NCBI RefSeq assembly: GCF_005166025.1
Contig: NZ_CP028923.1
Span: 3,474,001 to 3,538,000, forward strand
Direction of reading: 5' to 3'
Length of the DNA stretch: 64,000 nt
Origin: Mangrovivirga cuniculi
GTDB lineage: Bacteria; Bacteroidota; Bacteroidia; Cytophagales; Cyclobacteriaceae
Shown in pieces: positions 38,601 to 46,561 of the stretch. A program made the translations under genes and the position numbers. Each line of letters begins with the position of its first letter. Positions within the stretch are counted from its first letter, which is position 1. The notes beneath the pieces were generated by a model. That model was not told the DNA's origin. It searched no databases and saw only the letters and a list, made by a program, of their open reading frames with translations.

Positions 38601-39360
38601 ATCAAATGTCAGGGCAGCAATTATCAGGGAAAAGGGTGTTAATGGTGACAGGGAAATGGCCTGGGCACTTCACCTTGCAGGTTTTGATGTGAAAGATGTT
38701 CATATGACCGACCTAATCTCCGGACGGGAAACCCTGGAAGATGTAAATATGATTGTCTTTGTCGGAGGCTTCAGTAATTCAGATGTTCTGGGATCAGCTA
38801 AAGGATGGGCCGGAGCATTTAAATTCAATGAAAAAGCCAACGAATCACTTCATAAATTTTACGAAAGAGAAGATACATTGAGTCTGGGAGTTTGTAATGG
38901 GTGTCAACTCATGATGGAACTTGGATTATTATGGCCTGAAATGGGTGAGAACCATCCGACGATGCATCACAATGACTCCCATAAATTTGAATCAGGTTTC
39001 GTCAACATGACGATCCCTGAAAATAATTCCGTTATGCTTGGATCTCTTTCAGGATCTCAACTAGGTATCTGGATTGCCCATGGTGAAGGTAAATTCATTC
39101 TGGGTGAAAGCGAGGATGATTTCAACGTTGTTGGTAAATATACCTTTACCGGTTATCCTGGAAATCCTAATGGCTCCGACTTCAATACAGCAGCTGTTTG
39201 TAGCAAAAATGGACGCCATCTGGCTATGATGCCACACCTGGAGAGAAGTCTTTTCCCATGGAACTGGGCAAACATTGACTCTGATCACAAATCTGACGAG
39301 ATCACTCCATGGGTAGAAGCTTTTGTTAATGCACGCAAATGGGTAGAAAATAACAGTTAA
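35680..39360 (+). CDS. purL: Phosphoribosylformylglycinamidine synthase, single-chain
   Basis: PurL makes FGAM from FGAR, ATP and glutamine in purine synthesis. This is the large one-chain form (1226 residues), containing the N-terminal linker, two AIRS-like ATP-binding halves and a C-terminal class I glutaminase. Seen are [66 protein letters not shown] and the glutaminase elbow GVCNGCQ with nucleophile Cys1072. I start at the ATG at 35680 ([10 protein letters not shown]), the usual N-terminus, rather than an in-frame TTG 27 bases upstream. Its stop overlaps the start of the aminotransferase gene by one base. Confidence 0.96.
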   Translation: [1226 protein letters not shown]

Positions 39361-40418
39361 TGAGCGATAAATTGTTTTTGCTTCCGGGTCCTTCACGCGT
39401 AGATCGCAGGGTACCAAAGTACCTTAGCGATGCCTATGATGAAGGATTTATGAGCTATAACCATCGTAGTCCCCAGGTTATTGAATTAATAAAAAAAACC
39501 ACGGGGATTATGAGAAAGCGCCTCAATATACCGGCTGATTATACCATTACATTCGTCAGTTCAGCCACAGAGTGCTGGCAAATTATTGCTCAGTCACTGA
39601 TCAAAAAGAAAAGCTGCCACATATACAATGGTTCGTTTGGTGAAAAGTGGTATAATAACACGGTTAAATTAGGCTTTGAAGCCAAACCCGTTGAATTTGA
39701 CATCAATGAGGATATTCCTGTTGATAAAATACAGGAAATAAAGGCTGATACTTTTTGCATCACCCACAATGAAACATCAAACGGAACGGCCTTAAGCAAA
39801 GAAGAAATACTTGCGCTGAGACAAGTGCAGGGAAAAGCAATACTTGCTGTTGATGCAACTTCGTCAATGGCGGGCTACAAGTTACCTTTCAACCTCGCTG
39901 ATGTGTGGTATGCCAGTGTACAAAAATGTTTTGGACTACCTGCCGGGATGGGTGTTTTGATACTTTCTCCGAGGGCAGTTGAAAGAGCATTCAAACTTAA
40001 CAATACCAATCACTACAATAGCCTGGTAAACATTATAAATCAGGCATCACAATTTCAAACCACCCACACTCCCAATGTATTAGATATATATTTGATGAAC
40101 AGGGTGTTAAAGAAAAGAAAGAATATCGACAAAGTGCATGAAGACCTAAAGTCCAGGTATAAGAAAATCGAACAAACAGTATCGGAAAATAATTCTGTTG
40201 ACTGGCTTGTAACAAATATAGACAAGCGATCGTATACCGTTCTTGCCTTGAAATATTTACCTAATGATATTAGCATATACCAACTTGCTGATGATACACA
40301 GATCGTACTCGGTAAAGGATACGGAAAATGGAAAGAAAATACTTTCAGGGTGGCTAATTTCCCGGCCTTGAGAAAAAGGGAAATAAATAAACTACTTAAT
40401 TTTTTAGAGGTCATTTAA
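39360..40418 (+). CDS. Class V aminotransferase, SerC/AGXT-like
   Basis: The 352-residue PLP enzyme opens LFLLPGPSRVDRRVPKYLSDAY, typical of phosphoserine or alanine-glyoxylate aminotransferases. THNETSNGTALSKEE lies where cofactor-phosphate and substrate residues sit, and ASVQKCFGLPAGMGVL carries the PLP-binding lysine. It could be the phosphoserine aminotransferase of serine synthesis or a related enzyme; the sequence does not decide. Its ATG overlaps the purL stop (TAATG), so it is translationally coupled to purine synthesis, and marC follows 17 bases later. Serine-derived glycine and one-carbon units feed purines, which fits but does not prove SerC. Confidence 0.83.
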   Translation: MSDKLFLLPGPSRVDRRVPKYLSDAYDEGFMSYNHRSPQVIELIKKTTGIMRKRLNIPADYTITFVSSATECWQIIAQSLIKKKSCHIYNGSFGEKWYNNTVKLGFEAKPVEFDINEDIPVDKIQEIKADTFCITHNETSNGTALSKEEILALRQVQGKAILAVDATSSMAGYKLPFNLADVWYASVQKCFGLPAGMGVLILSPRAVERAFKLNNTNHYNSLVNIINQASQFQTTHTPNVLDIYLMNRVLKKRKNIDKVHEDLKSRYKKIEQTVSENNSVDWLVTNIDKRSYTVLALKYLPNDISIYQLADDTQIVLGKGYGKWKENTFRVANFPALRKREINKLLNFLEVI

Positions 40419-40435
40419 ATAATTTCGATCCAGTA

Positions 40436-41008
40436 ATGCTAAATTTCAAAGAGATTATTTCTGTTACTTTGATATTATTTTCAGTAATAGACATTTTGGG
40501 AAGTGTTCCAATCATCATCGATTTACGAAGACAACACGGTCATATAGATTCAACAAAGGCCACCCTGGTATCTGCGGGGATTATGATTGCATTTTTATTT
40601 ATTGGTGAAAGATTACTAAATCTTTTTGGTATCGATGTGCAGTCATTTGCACTGGCAGGCGCCGTAGTAATGATCATAATTGGTATGGAGATGATTTTAG
40701 GTCATAGTTTCTTTAAATCTGATGAGATCGATACCTCTGGTGCCAGCATAGTACCGCTTGCCTTTCCACTGATCGCCGGTGCAGGAACTTTAACAACCCT
40801 GGTTTCACTTCGAGCAGAATATGAAACTCAAAATATCCTGGCTGGTGTAATTGTTAATCTTATTTTCGTATTTACAGTACTTAAATCTTCGGGTTGGCTT
40901 GGTAAAAAGATCGGCCCTGCAGGATTCAGCGTTATGAGAAAAGTATTCGGTATAATATTACTGGCCATCTCAATTAAACTTATAAAATCTAACATCGGAT
41001 CATTATGA
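40436..41008 (+). CDS. MarC/UPF0056 family membrane protein
   Basis: The 190-residue integral membrane protein has about six helices and the family features [38 protein letters not shown] and [23 protein letters not shown]. MarC proteins are related to the AzlC-like transporter superfamily; a transport role is presumed, and the early link to multiple antibiotic resistance is not supported. It lies between the aminotransferase and rnhA, its stop overlapping the rnhA start by four bases (ATGA). Confidence 0.9.
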   Translation: MLNFKEIISVTLILFSVIDILGSVPIIIDLRRQHGHIDSTKATLVSAGIMIAFLFIGERLLNLFGIDVQSFALAGAVVMIIIGMEMILGHSFFKSDEIDTSGASIVPLAFPLIAGAGTLTTLVSLRAEYETQNILAGVIVNLIFVFTVLKSSGWLGKKIGPAGFSVMRKVFGIILLAISIKLIKSNIGSL

Positions 41009-41474
41009 TAACTATTTACACAGATGGCGCTTCCAGAGGAAACCCGGGACCGGGAGGATATGGAACCGTTCTTATGCATAAGCAACATAAAAAAGAGTTA
41101 TCTGAAGGATTCAGGAAGACCACTAACAACCGCATGGAATTACTTGCGGTGATCAAAGGACTTGAACAAATAAAAAAGAAGGCTGGAATGTAACTATCTA
41201 CAGTGATAGCAAATATGTAGTAGACTCAGTTTCAAAAGGTTGGCTCTGGGGATGGGTAAAAAAAGGATTTAAAGGCAAAAAAAATGCCGACCTTTGGAGA
41301 AAATTTATACCTTTATACAATAAACACAATGTGAAATTTGTGTGGGTTAAAGGTCACGCCGGTAACCCAATGAATGAACGATGTGATCAGCTTGCTGTTC
41401 AAGCTGCAGATGGAAATAATCTAAAGATAGATGAGGGGTTTGAAGAACAGGAAAGCAATCCGGATATTTTCTAA
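41005..41474 (+). pseudogene. rnhA: Ribonuclease HI, broken by one frameshift
   Basis: RNase HI cuts the RNA strand of RNA-DNA hybrids. The first 62 codons ([35 protein letters not shown]) carry the first catalytic Asp and Glu, then reach a stop at 41191. One base added to the AA at 41187-41188 restores [56 protein letters not shown] and an end at 41474. All four acidic active-site residues and the basic handle are present in the repaired 156-residue protein. Since rnhA is a conserved housekeeping gene, a sequence error is the simplest explanation. Confidence 0.85.
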
Positions 41475-41483
41475 ACTCTTTGA

Positions 41484-42188
41484 ATGGAAGGTAAAAAATT
41501 AAAAGTTCCATATCTGTTTATAACCGTCACTACAATTCATCTTGTAGCAATAATTCTTGAACTGGAGATAGTAAGAAATATCTCAAAAGCATTTATTATC
41601 CCGGTTATACTTATTTATTATCTGATTTCTTCGAGGTCTTTTGGAATCCAGACCAGTTTTTGGATAATATTGGCTCTGATATTAAGTTGGGCAGGAGATA
41701 TTCTTTTAATCTTTGAAGAAAACAACTCACAGTTTTTCTTATTAGGGTTGATAGCATTCTTATTTAGTCATTTATCCTATATAATCTCCTACCATAAATT
41801 TCAGGATTTTACTACAAAACAAATCTTGAAAAAAGTTCCGATACCGGTGGTTATTGGTATTACTATTTATACGCTATTTCTATTGTATATTATTTTACCT
41901 TCAGTAGCAATAGATATGACTTTTCCTGTAACCTTATATGGAATTGTTCTGGCATTTCATGCAATATTCGCAGCGGGATACGGGAATCAGGTAATCCCTC
42001 AAAACAAAATTATATTTTTAGGTGTTTGCTTATTTGTTTTATCGGATAGCTTATTGGCAATTAATGCCTTTCGAACGGCATTACCTGCAAGCGGTCTCCT
42101 GATCATGACAACATATTGTTTTGCTCAGTTATTCATTATAACCGGGTTTTTAAAAACTGCAGTAAAACTGGTCGATCCACTCAAATAA
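41484..42188 (+). CDS. YhhN-family membrane protein (lysoplasmalogenase-like)
   Basis: The 234-residue protein has eight or so hydrophobic helices and typical YhhN features: KAFIIPVILIYYLISS, LILSWAGDILLIF, FLFSHLSYIISYHKF, LYGIVLAFHAIFAAG and FVLSDSLLAINAF. Some YhhN members (TMEM86-like) hydrolyse the vinyl-ether bond of lysoplasmalogens; for others the role is open. The gene starts 9 bases after rnhA and ends the purL run of genes. Plasmalogen metabolism is not otherwise visible in this window. Confidence 0.82.
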   Translation: MEGKKLKVPYLFITVTTIHLVAIILELEIVRNISKAFIIPVILIYYLISSRSFGIQTSFWIILALILSWAGDILLIFEENNSQFFLLGLIAFLFSHLSYIISYHKFQDFTTKQILKKVPIPVVIGITIYTLFLLYIILPSVAIDMTFPVTLYGIVLAFHAIFAAGYGNQVIPQNKIIFLGVCLFVLSDSLLAINAFRTALPASGLLIMTTYCFAQLFIITGFLKTAVKLVDPLK

Positions 42189-42269
42189 TATTTTGGGTTT
42201 TGACCGAATTTTAATATTATTGATAAGAATAATACCATTGTTTGTAATTGATATACCAACTCCATTTTT

Positions 42270-43397
42270 ATGTTCAAAATTGGCTACGACGCAAAAAGAG
42301 CTTTTAATAACTTCACAGGATTAGGGAATTATTCCCGGACACTTATCAGAAGCATCGCTGATAATTATCCTGATAATGAGCTTTATTTATTTACTCCGAA
42401 AGTTAAAAACAAGCCTGTCGTAGAACAGTTTAAAAACTCTGACCATTTTCAGATCGTTTTGCCAGAAAGCAAAATGAAATCATACTGGAGAACATATGGT
42501 ATCACTAAACTGCTCAAAGATAAAAACATCGATATTTATCATGGCCTAAGTAATGAACTACCCTCTAATATTCAGAGTGCGCATATAAAAAGTGTTGTTA
42601 CGATCCATGATTTAATCTTTAAAATTCATCCGGAGCACTTTCCATTCATTGACAGAAAGATCTACGAATATAAATGCCAGAGCGCCTGCATGAAATCGGA
42701 TAAGATTATAGCGATCAGTGAAAGTGCTAAAAATGATATTATCAAATTTTATAATACCCCTGAAGAAAAGATCGAAGTGATCTACCAGGCATGTGGAGAG
42801 CAATATCAAAAAGTGAAACTGGAAGAAGAATTAAAACAGGTAAAGGAAAAGCATAAATTACCAGGTGAATTCATCCTTTTTGTGGGTACCATCAATGATC
42901 GAAAAAATCTGAAAGGATTAATAAAGGCCATTGCTGCGTTACCTGAGAATAACAGAATTCCGGTTGTTGTAGTAGGAAAAGGGAAAAGGTATAAAAAAGA
43001 GTCTATTGAAATGATCCGTGCCAAAGGACTTCAAAAGTACTTTTACTTCTACAGAGACATTGATGATGATGATTTAGCATCATTCTATCAACTCTCTTCT
43101 GCTTTTATCTATCCGTCATTATATGAAGGTTTTGGTATTCCGGTGATCGAGGCTTTAAATAGCAAAACACCAGTTTTAGCTTCAAATACCAGTTCGATAC
43201 CCGAAGCAGGTGGAGATGCAGCTGAATATTTTGACCCATATAATCCGGATGAAATGGCCAATGCTATTTCAAAAGTCATAGAAAGTGACAGCTTGCAAAA
43301 AGAAATGATATCCAAAGGAATCGAACATGCCAGAAAATTTAGTTCAGATAATGCTGCTGAGAAAATTATGGCCTGTTATAAAGAACTTGCTGGTTAA
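42270..43397 (+). CDS. Glycosyltransferase family 4-type
   Basis: The 375-residue GT-B enzyme starts GYDAKRAFNNFTGLGNYSRTLIRSI, followed by the donor half: FILFVGTINDRKNLKGLIKAI, YPSLYEGFGIPVIEAL with the ExxxxxxxE catalytic/donor motif, and ASNTSSIPEAGGDAAEYFDPYNPDEMA. It transfers a sugar from a nucleotide donor to a lipid or saccharide acceptor, likely in surface polysaccharide or lipopolysaccharide synthesis; donor and acceptor are unknown. A second glycosyltransferase follows 28 bases later. The 81-base leader is AT-rich with a possible -7 element, TACCATTG. Confidence 0.9.
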   Translation: MFKIGYDAKRAFNNFTGLGNYSRTLIRSIADNYPDNELYLFTPKVKNKPVVEQFKNSDHFQIVLPESKMKSYWRTYGITKLLKDKNIDIYHGLSNELPSNIQSAHIKSVVTIHDLIFKIHPEHFPFIDRKIYEYKCQSACMKSDKIIAISESAKNDIIKFYNTPEEKIEVIYQACGEQYQKVKLEEELKQVKEKHKLPGEFILFVGTINDRKNLKGLIKAIAALPENNRIPVVVVGKGKRYKKESIEMIRAKGLQKYFYFYRDIDDDDLASFYQLSSAFIYPSLYEGFGIPVIEALNSKTPVLASNTSSIPEAGGDAAEYFDPYNPDEMANAISKVIESDSLQKEMISKGIEHARKFSSDNAAEKIMACYKELAG

Positions 43398-43425
43398 TGT
43401 TTGATCGATAACCTAGATTTGCCTG

Positions 43426-44523
43426 ATGCAAAAGGCTGATATAATTTTCTTCAATAGTACCAAATCATGGGGTGGCGGTGAAAAATGGCATCTGGAAACC
43501 AGCACCTTTCTTCACAATAAAGGGTATAAAGTTTTACTTATCGCCCATCCTGAAGGTGAGCTTATTCAAAAAGCATCAGAAAACTCGGTCCCTGTAGAAC
43601 CATTTGCAATCAGTAACCTGACCTTCCTAAATCCATTCAAAGTATCTAAGTTATCCAGCCTCATAAAAGAAATTTCTCCGCAAATCATCGTGATGAACAT
43701 GTCTTCGGATCTCAAAGCTGCGGGTTTAGCTGCGAAAAAAGCTGGTGTTCGAGAGATAATCTACAGAAGAGGAAGTGCTATACCGATAAAAAACAAAGCA
43801 TTAAACCGGTATTTATTCGGTAATGTACTCACACACATATTGGCAAATTCTGAAGAAACAAAAAGAACACTACTTGCCAACAATCCTGATCTATTTGATC
43901 CTGAAAAAATAGACGTGATTTACAATGGTATCAATCTGGATAAATATTTGGATAATCCAGTTGAAGAACAAAAATCACCGGATTTTGTCATCGGTAATCT
44001 TGGAAGGGTCGTCCCACAAAAAGCTCAGCATTACTTTATTGAACTCGCTGCAATTCTTAAAGAGAAAGGCATAACTGATTTTAAGATCAAGATTGGTGGA
44101 GACGGACCATTACTTCAGGAACTAAAAGATAAAGCAAAAGAAAAAAATGTTTCCGACCATCTTGAATTTACAGGGTTTGTGGAGAATGTTTATTCATTTA
44201 TGATGTCGATAGATGTATTTGTTCTCACTTCATTATGGGAGGGATTCGGGTACGTGCTCGTCGAAGCCATGGCATGTGAAAAACCGGTAGTATGTTTTGA
44301 TATAACCAGCAATCCTGAAATAATTAAAGATAAGGAAACGGGGTACCTGGTTCCTTTTGGTGATATTGATTTGTTAGCACAATATATCATTACACTAAAG
44401 TCTGATGATGAACTGAGAGAGAAAATGGGTAAAAAAGGCCTTGAAAGAGTAAAAAATAAATTTACAACATTGCAATCAATGCAAAATGCTGAAGAATATT
44501 TTAAAAGATTCTTGCTTTCTTAA
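43426..44523 (+). CDS. Glycosyltransferase family 4-type, second of a pair
   Basis: The 365-residue GT-B protein has the N-terminal FNSTKSWGGGEKWHLETSTFLHNKGYKVLLI and the donor-domain motifs VIGNLGRVVPQKAQHYFIELA, KIGGDGPLLQELKDKA, LTSLWEGFGYVLVEAMACEKPVVCFD and TGYLVPFGDIDLLAQY. Conserved Glu residues lie in EGFGxxxxEAM. It resembles LPS core or heptosyl/GlcNAc transferases more than the preceding gene does. Both are probably part of one surface-glycan step; no other glycan genes are next to them here, so the product remains open. Confidence 0.9.
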   Translation: MQKADIIFFNSTKSWGGGEKWHLETSTFLHNKGYKVLLIAHPEGELIQKASENSVPVEPFAISNLTFLNPFKVSKLSSLIKEISPQIIVMNMSSDLKAAGLAAKKAGVREIIYRRGSAIPIKNKALNRYLFGNVLTHILANSEETKRTLLANNPDLFDPEKIDVIYNGINLDKYLDNPVEEQKSPDFVIGNLGRVVPQKAQHYFIELAAILKEKGITDFKIKIGGDGPLLQELKDKAKEKNVSDHLEFTGFVENVYSFMMSIDVFVLTSLWEGFGYVLVEAMACEKPVVCFDITSNPEIIKDKETGYLVPFGDIDLLAQYIITLKSDDELREKMGKKGLERVKNKFTTLQSMQNAEEYFKRFLLS

Positions 44524-44562
44524 TTCACATTAAATACCTTAATAATACAACAAAGCATAATC

Positions 44563-45048
44563 ATGAAATATTTTATACTGCTGATTTTCTTAGCCTCTTT
44601 TACACAGATTGAGGCTCAAACTAATGGAGCTTCTTATAAGATGTCATCCAATACTGTGGATGAAATGGATATTGTAATCAAATATGAGAGGCTTAAACTT
44701 AACGGTCGGGATGTTTGGGGAACTGAAATACCATATAATATGGTGTGGAAACCAGGAATCACAAAACCCCCTGTGCTGACTATCGACCGGGCTGCAGAGA
44801 TCGGTCAAACTAAGCTTACAGCAGGATCGTACAGTATTTTCACAATTCCCGGAAACAGATACTGGACAGTTATGATCACTCCAGAATCTGAAGTTTACGA
44901 CCAGGAAAAAGTACTCACTACATTACAGGTACCAGTCAAATCAACTCCGGGTAAAGTTGAACAGATGCAATTTAGCATCAATAATTATGGCTATGTCATC
45001 TTTGCCTGGGACAATATCCACTGGTCATTTGAAATTGACCCATTATAA
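44563..45048 (+). CDS. DUF2911 protein, exported
   Basis: The 161-residue protein starts with a signal peptide (KYFILLIFLASFTQIEAQT). It shows the DUF2911 pattern: VIKYERLKLNGRDVWG, PYNMVWKPGITKPPVLTIDRAAEIGQTKLTAGSYSIFTIPGNRYWTVMI, and a C-terminal immunoglobulin-like strand set ending WDNIHWSFEIDPL. DUF2911 proteins are common in Bacteroidota and of unknown function. It follows the glycosyltransferases by 39 bases and could share their transcript or have its own promoter. Confidence 0.88.
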   Translation: MKYFILLIFLASFTQIEAQTNGASYKMSSNTVDEMDIVIKYERLKLNGRDVWGTEIPYNMVWKPGITKPPVLTIDRAAEIGQTKLTAGSYSIFTIPGNRYWTVMITPESEVYDQEKVLTTLQVPVKSTPGKVEQMQFSINNYGYVIFAWDNIHWSFEIDPL

Positions 45049-45310
45049 CCTTAGCACACTCTTCCATCCCCTGGTGGCTAATAAAATCAAACCACTATTA
45101 AAAGAGTCTATTTTCTTCTTTAGATAATTCAATTTTTATTACGAGATGTCCGGCTTACGGACTCAAGTGTTCGAAAACATGACACTTTTGCGATATCTAA
45201 TCATTAGGCCAATCTATTAAAATCTTGATTATCAGGTAATTAAATCCTGTTGGCACACGGTTGGCATTACTGTAAGCAAATAATTTAAAAACAATAAAAA
45301 TCTTACAGTT
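45049..45310. other. 262-base intergenic region with two hairpins
   Basis: No ORF is credible here. Two adjacent small inverted repeats are seen: 45148-45152 with 45158-45162 (5-bp stem, GC-rich), and 45165-45170 with 45182-45187 (6-bp stem) followed by four T, so the second could end the DUF2911 transcript. The final ~100 bases before the start at 45311 are AT-rich and should hold that gene's promoter. Confidence 0.45.
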
Positions 45311-45712
45311 ATGAAAACCACATCAATAATAAACAAAAAATCAATCTGGTTAACCTTAGGAATAATGGCAGCCATAATGATTGGATTCACTAACAATGCA
45401 AAAGCAGCTGATATAAAATTAAACTGCTGCAGTGTTGACACAATCTCAGAAGAAAAAGTTGAAAAAAATGACCTGAAAATGGCCATAGAATTTATAGAGA
45501 ATGAAATCCTGATGGACCAGCACTTCGGACATTTAAGCAATGCTTCTTACAACTTTGTAGATAAATCTAACAAAGTGATATTTTCTAAAACTTATGAGTT
45601 CATGAAAGAGAATGAAGATAAAGAATTAAATAACTTATTGAAAAACTCAGAACTTATAATGAAAGATGGAGACGATCACTACTACTTATTCACAGGTTCG
45701 CAAGTTAAATAA
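45311..45712 (+). CDS. Small exported protein, unknown family
   Basis: I do not recognise this 133-residue protein. It has a signal-like N-terminus (TLGIMAAIMIGFTNNAKAADI, cleavage probably after AKA). Then come two adjacent cysteines (NCCSVD), an acidic/lysine-rich stretch, and a core with LKMAIEFIENEILMDQHFGHLSNASYNFVDKSNKVIFSKTYEFMKE, which reads like a short alpha/beta domain with a beta hairpin. It stands alone, with a long leader and a possible hairpin terminator. Size and composition suggest a periplasmic protein; nothing points to an activity. Confidence 0.6.
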   Translation: MKTTSIINKKSIWLTLGIMAAIMIGFTNNAKAADIKLNCCSVDTISEEKVEKNDLKMAIEFIENEILMDQHFGHLSNASYNFVDKSNKVIFSKTYEFMKENEDKELNNLLKNSELIMKDGDDHYYLFTGSQVK

Positions 45713-45718
45713 GAACCG

Positions 45719-45762
45719 GAGGTGTCTGGTTTGAAAAATAAAAGCAGACACCTCATACTTTT
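45719..45762 (+). terminator. Possible terminator after the small exported protein
   Basis: A perfect 10-bp stem (45719-45728 with 45745-45754) with a 16-base loop is followed by a weak T-rich stretch. The long loop and poor T-run make it less convincing than the others in the window. Confidence 0.55.
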
Positions 45763-45849
45763 ACTGTGTTAATTCTTCTTTATTCTTACAACGCATTTCA
45801 TCATAATCACATATCCCGTATCTTTAAAGCTCGACCAACTATTTTTTCA

Positions 45850-46560
45850 ATGGCTAACGATTTTTTCGAGTTTAAAGAATTCAAAATAAATCAAAAAAAT
45901 GCTGCAATGAAGGTGTGCACTGATTCATGCCTTTTCGGTGCTTTAGTACCAGTTAAGAACGAATATAAGATTCTTGATATCGGTACAGGAACCGGATTAT
46001 TGTCTCTAATGCTCGCTCAAAAAAAGCAGTTGACATAACTTCAGTTGAATCTGACCCCGATAGCATTAAGGACGCATCAAAAAACATTTCCTCATCTCCT
46101 TTTAGTAAACAGATAACCCTGGTTGAAAAACGAATTCAGGATTTTGCCCTTGAATCCCAGGATAAATTTGATTTGATCGTTTGCAACCCGCCTTTCTTTG
46201 AAAACCATTTAAAGTCGGATAACAAAAACACAAAAGCTATCCACAATGACGATCTTCCCTATGAAGACCTGGTGTCAATAATCAATAAATTGTTAAATGA
46301 AGAAGGTGAAGCATTTATTATGTATCCCCACACCAAATGACAATATTCGAAAGAATTGCTTCATTCTACCATTTGAATGTATTGAAAAGAATTATTGTAC
46401 GGGATAAAAAGGATAAAAACCGATACGTCACATTTGCTGTTTTATAAAGTCTGAGCCAATAAACGAACCAGTTGAGCAGGAAATAATAATAAAAGAAGAG
46501 AATGGAGAATATTCCAAACTCTTCACAGAACTTTTAAGGCCTTATTATCTTAAGTTATAA
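45850..46560 (+). pseudogene. trmN6: tRNA1(Val) (adenine(37)-N6)-methyltransferase, three frameshifts
   Basis: TrmN6 (YfiC) methylates A37 of tRNA-Val. The first frame gives [21 protein letters not shown] and the SAM motif [19 protein letters not shown] second frame follows with [20 protein letters not shown] and the target-base box VCNPPFF, then a third with MTIFERIASFYHLNVLKRIIV and a fourth ending FTELLRPYYLKL. One base added at each of three runs (A7 at 46019-46025, C4 at 46326-46329, T4 at 46440-46443) joins all four into a normal protein of about 237 residues. Three equal-sign slips in homopolymers speak for sequence error. It converges on the saccharopine gene with one base between the stops. 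Confidence 0.83.
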
Positions 46561-46561
46561 A

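Noticed and set aside
41005-41193. A genuine short 62-residue RNase H
   Set aside because: The downstream frame carries the remaining catalytic residues and the expected C-terminus, so the short reading is a break.
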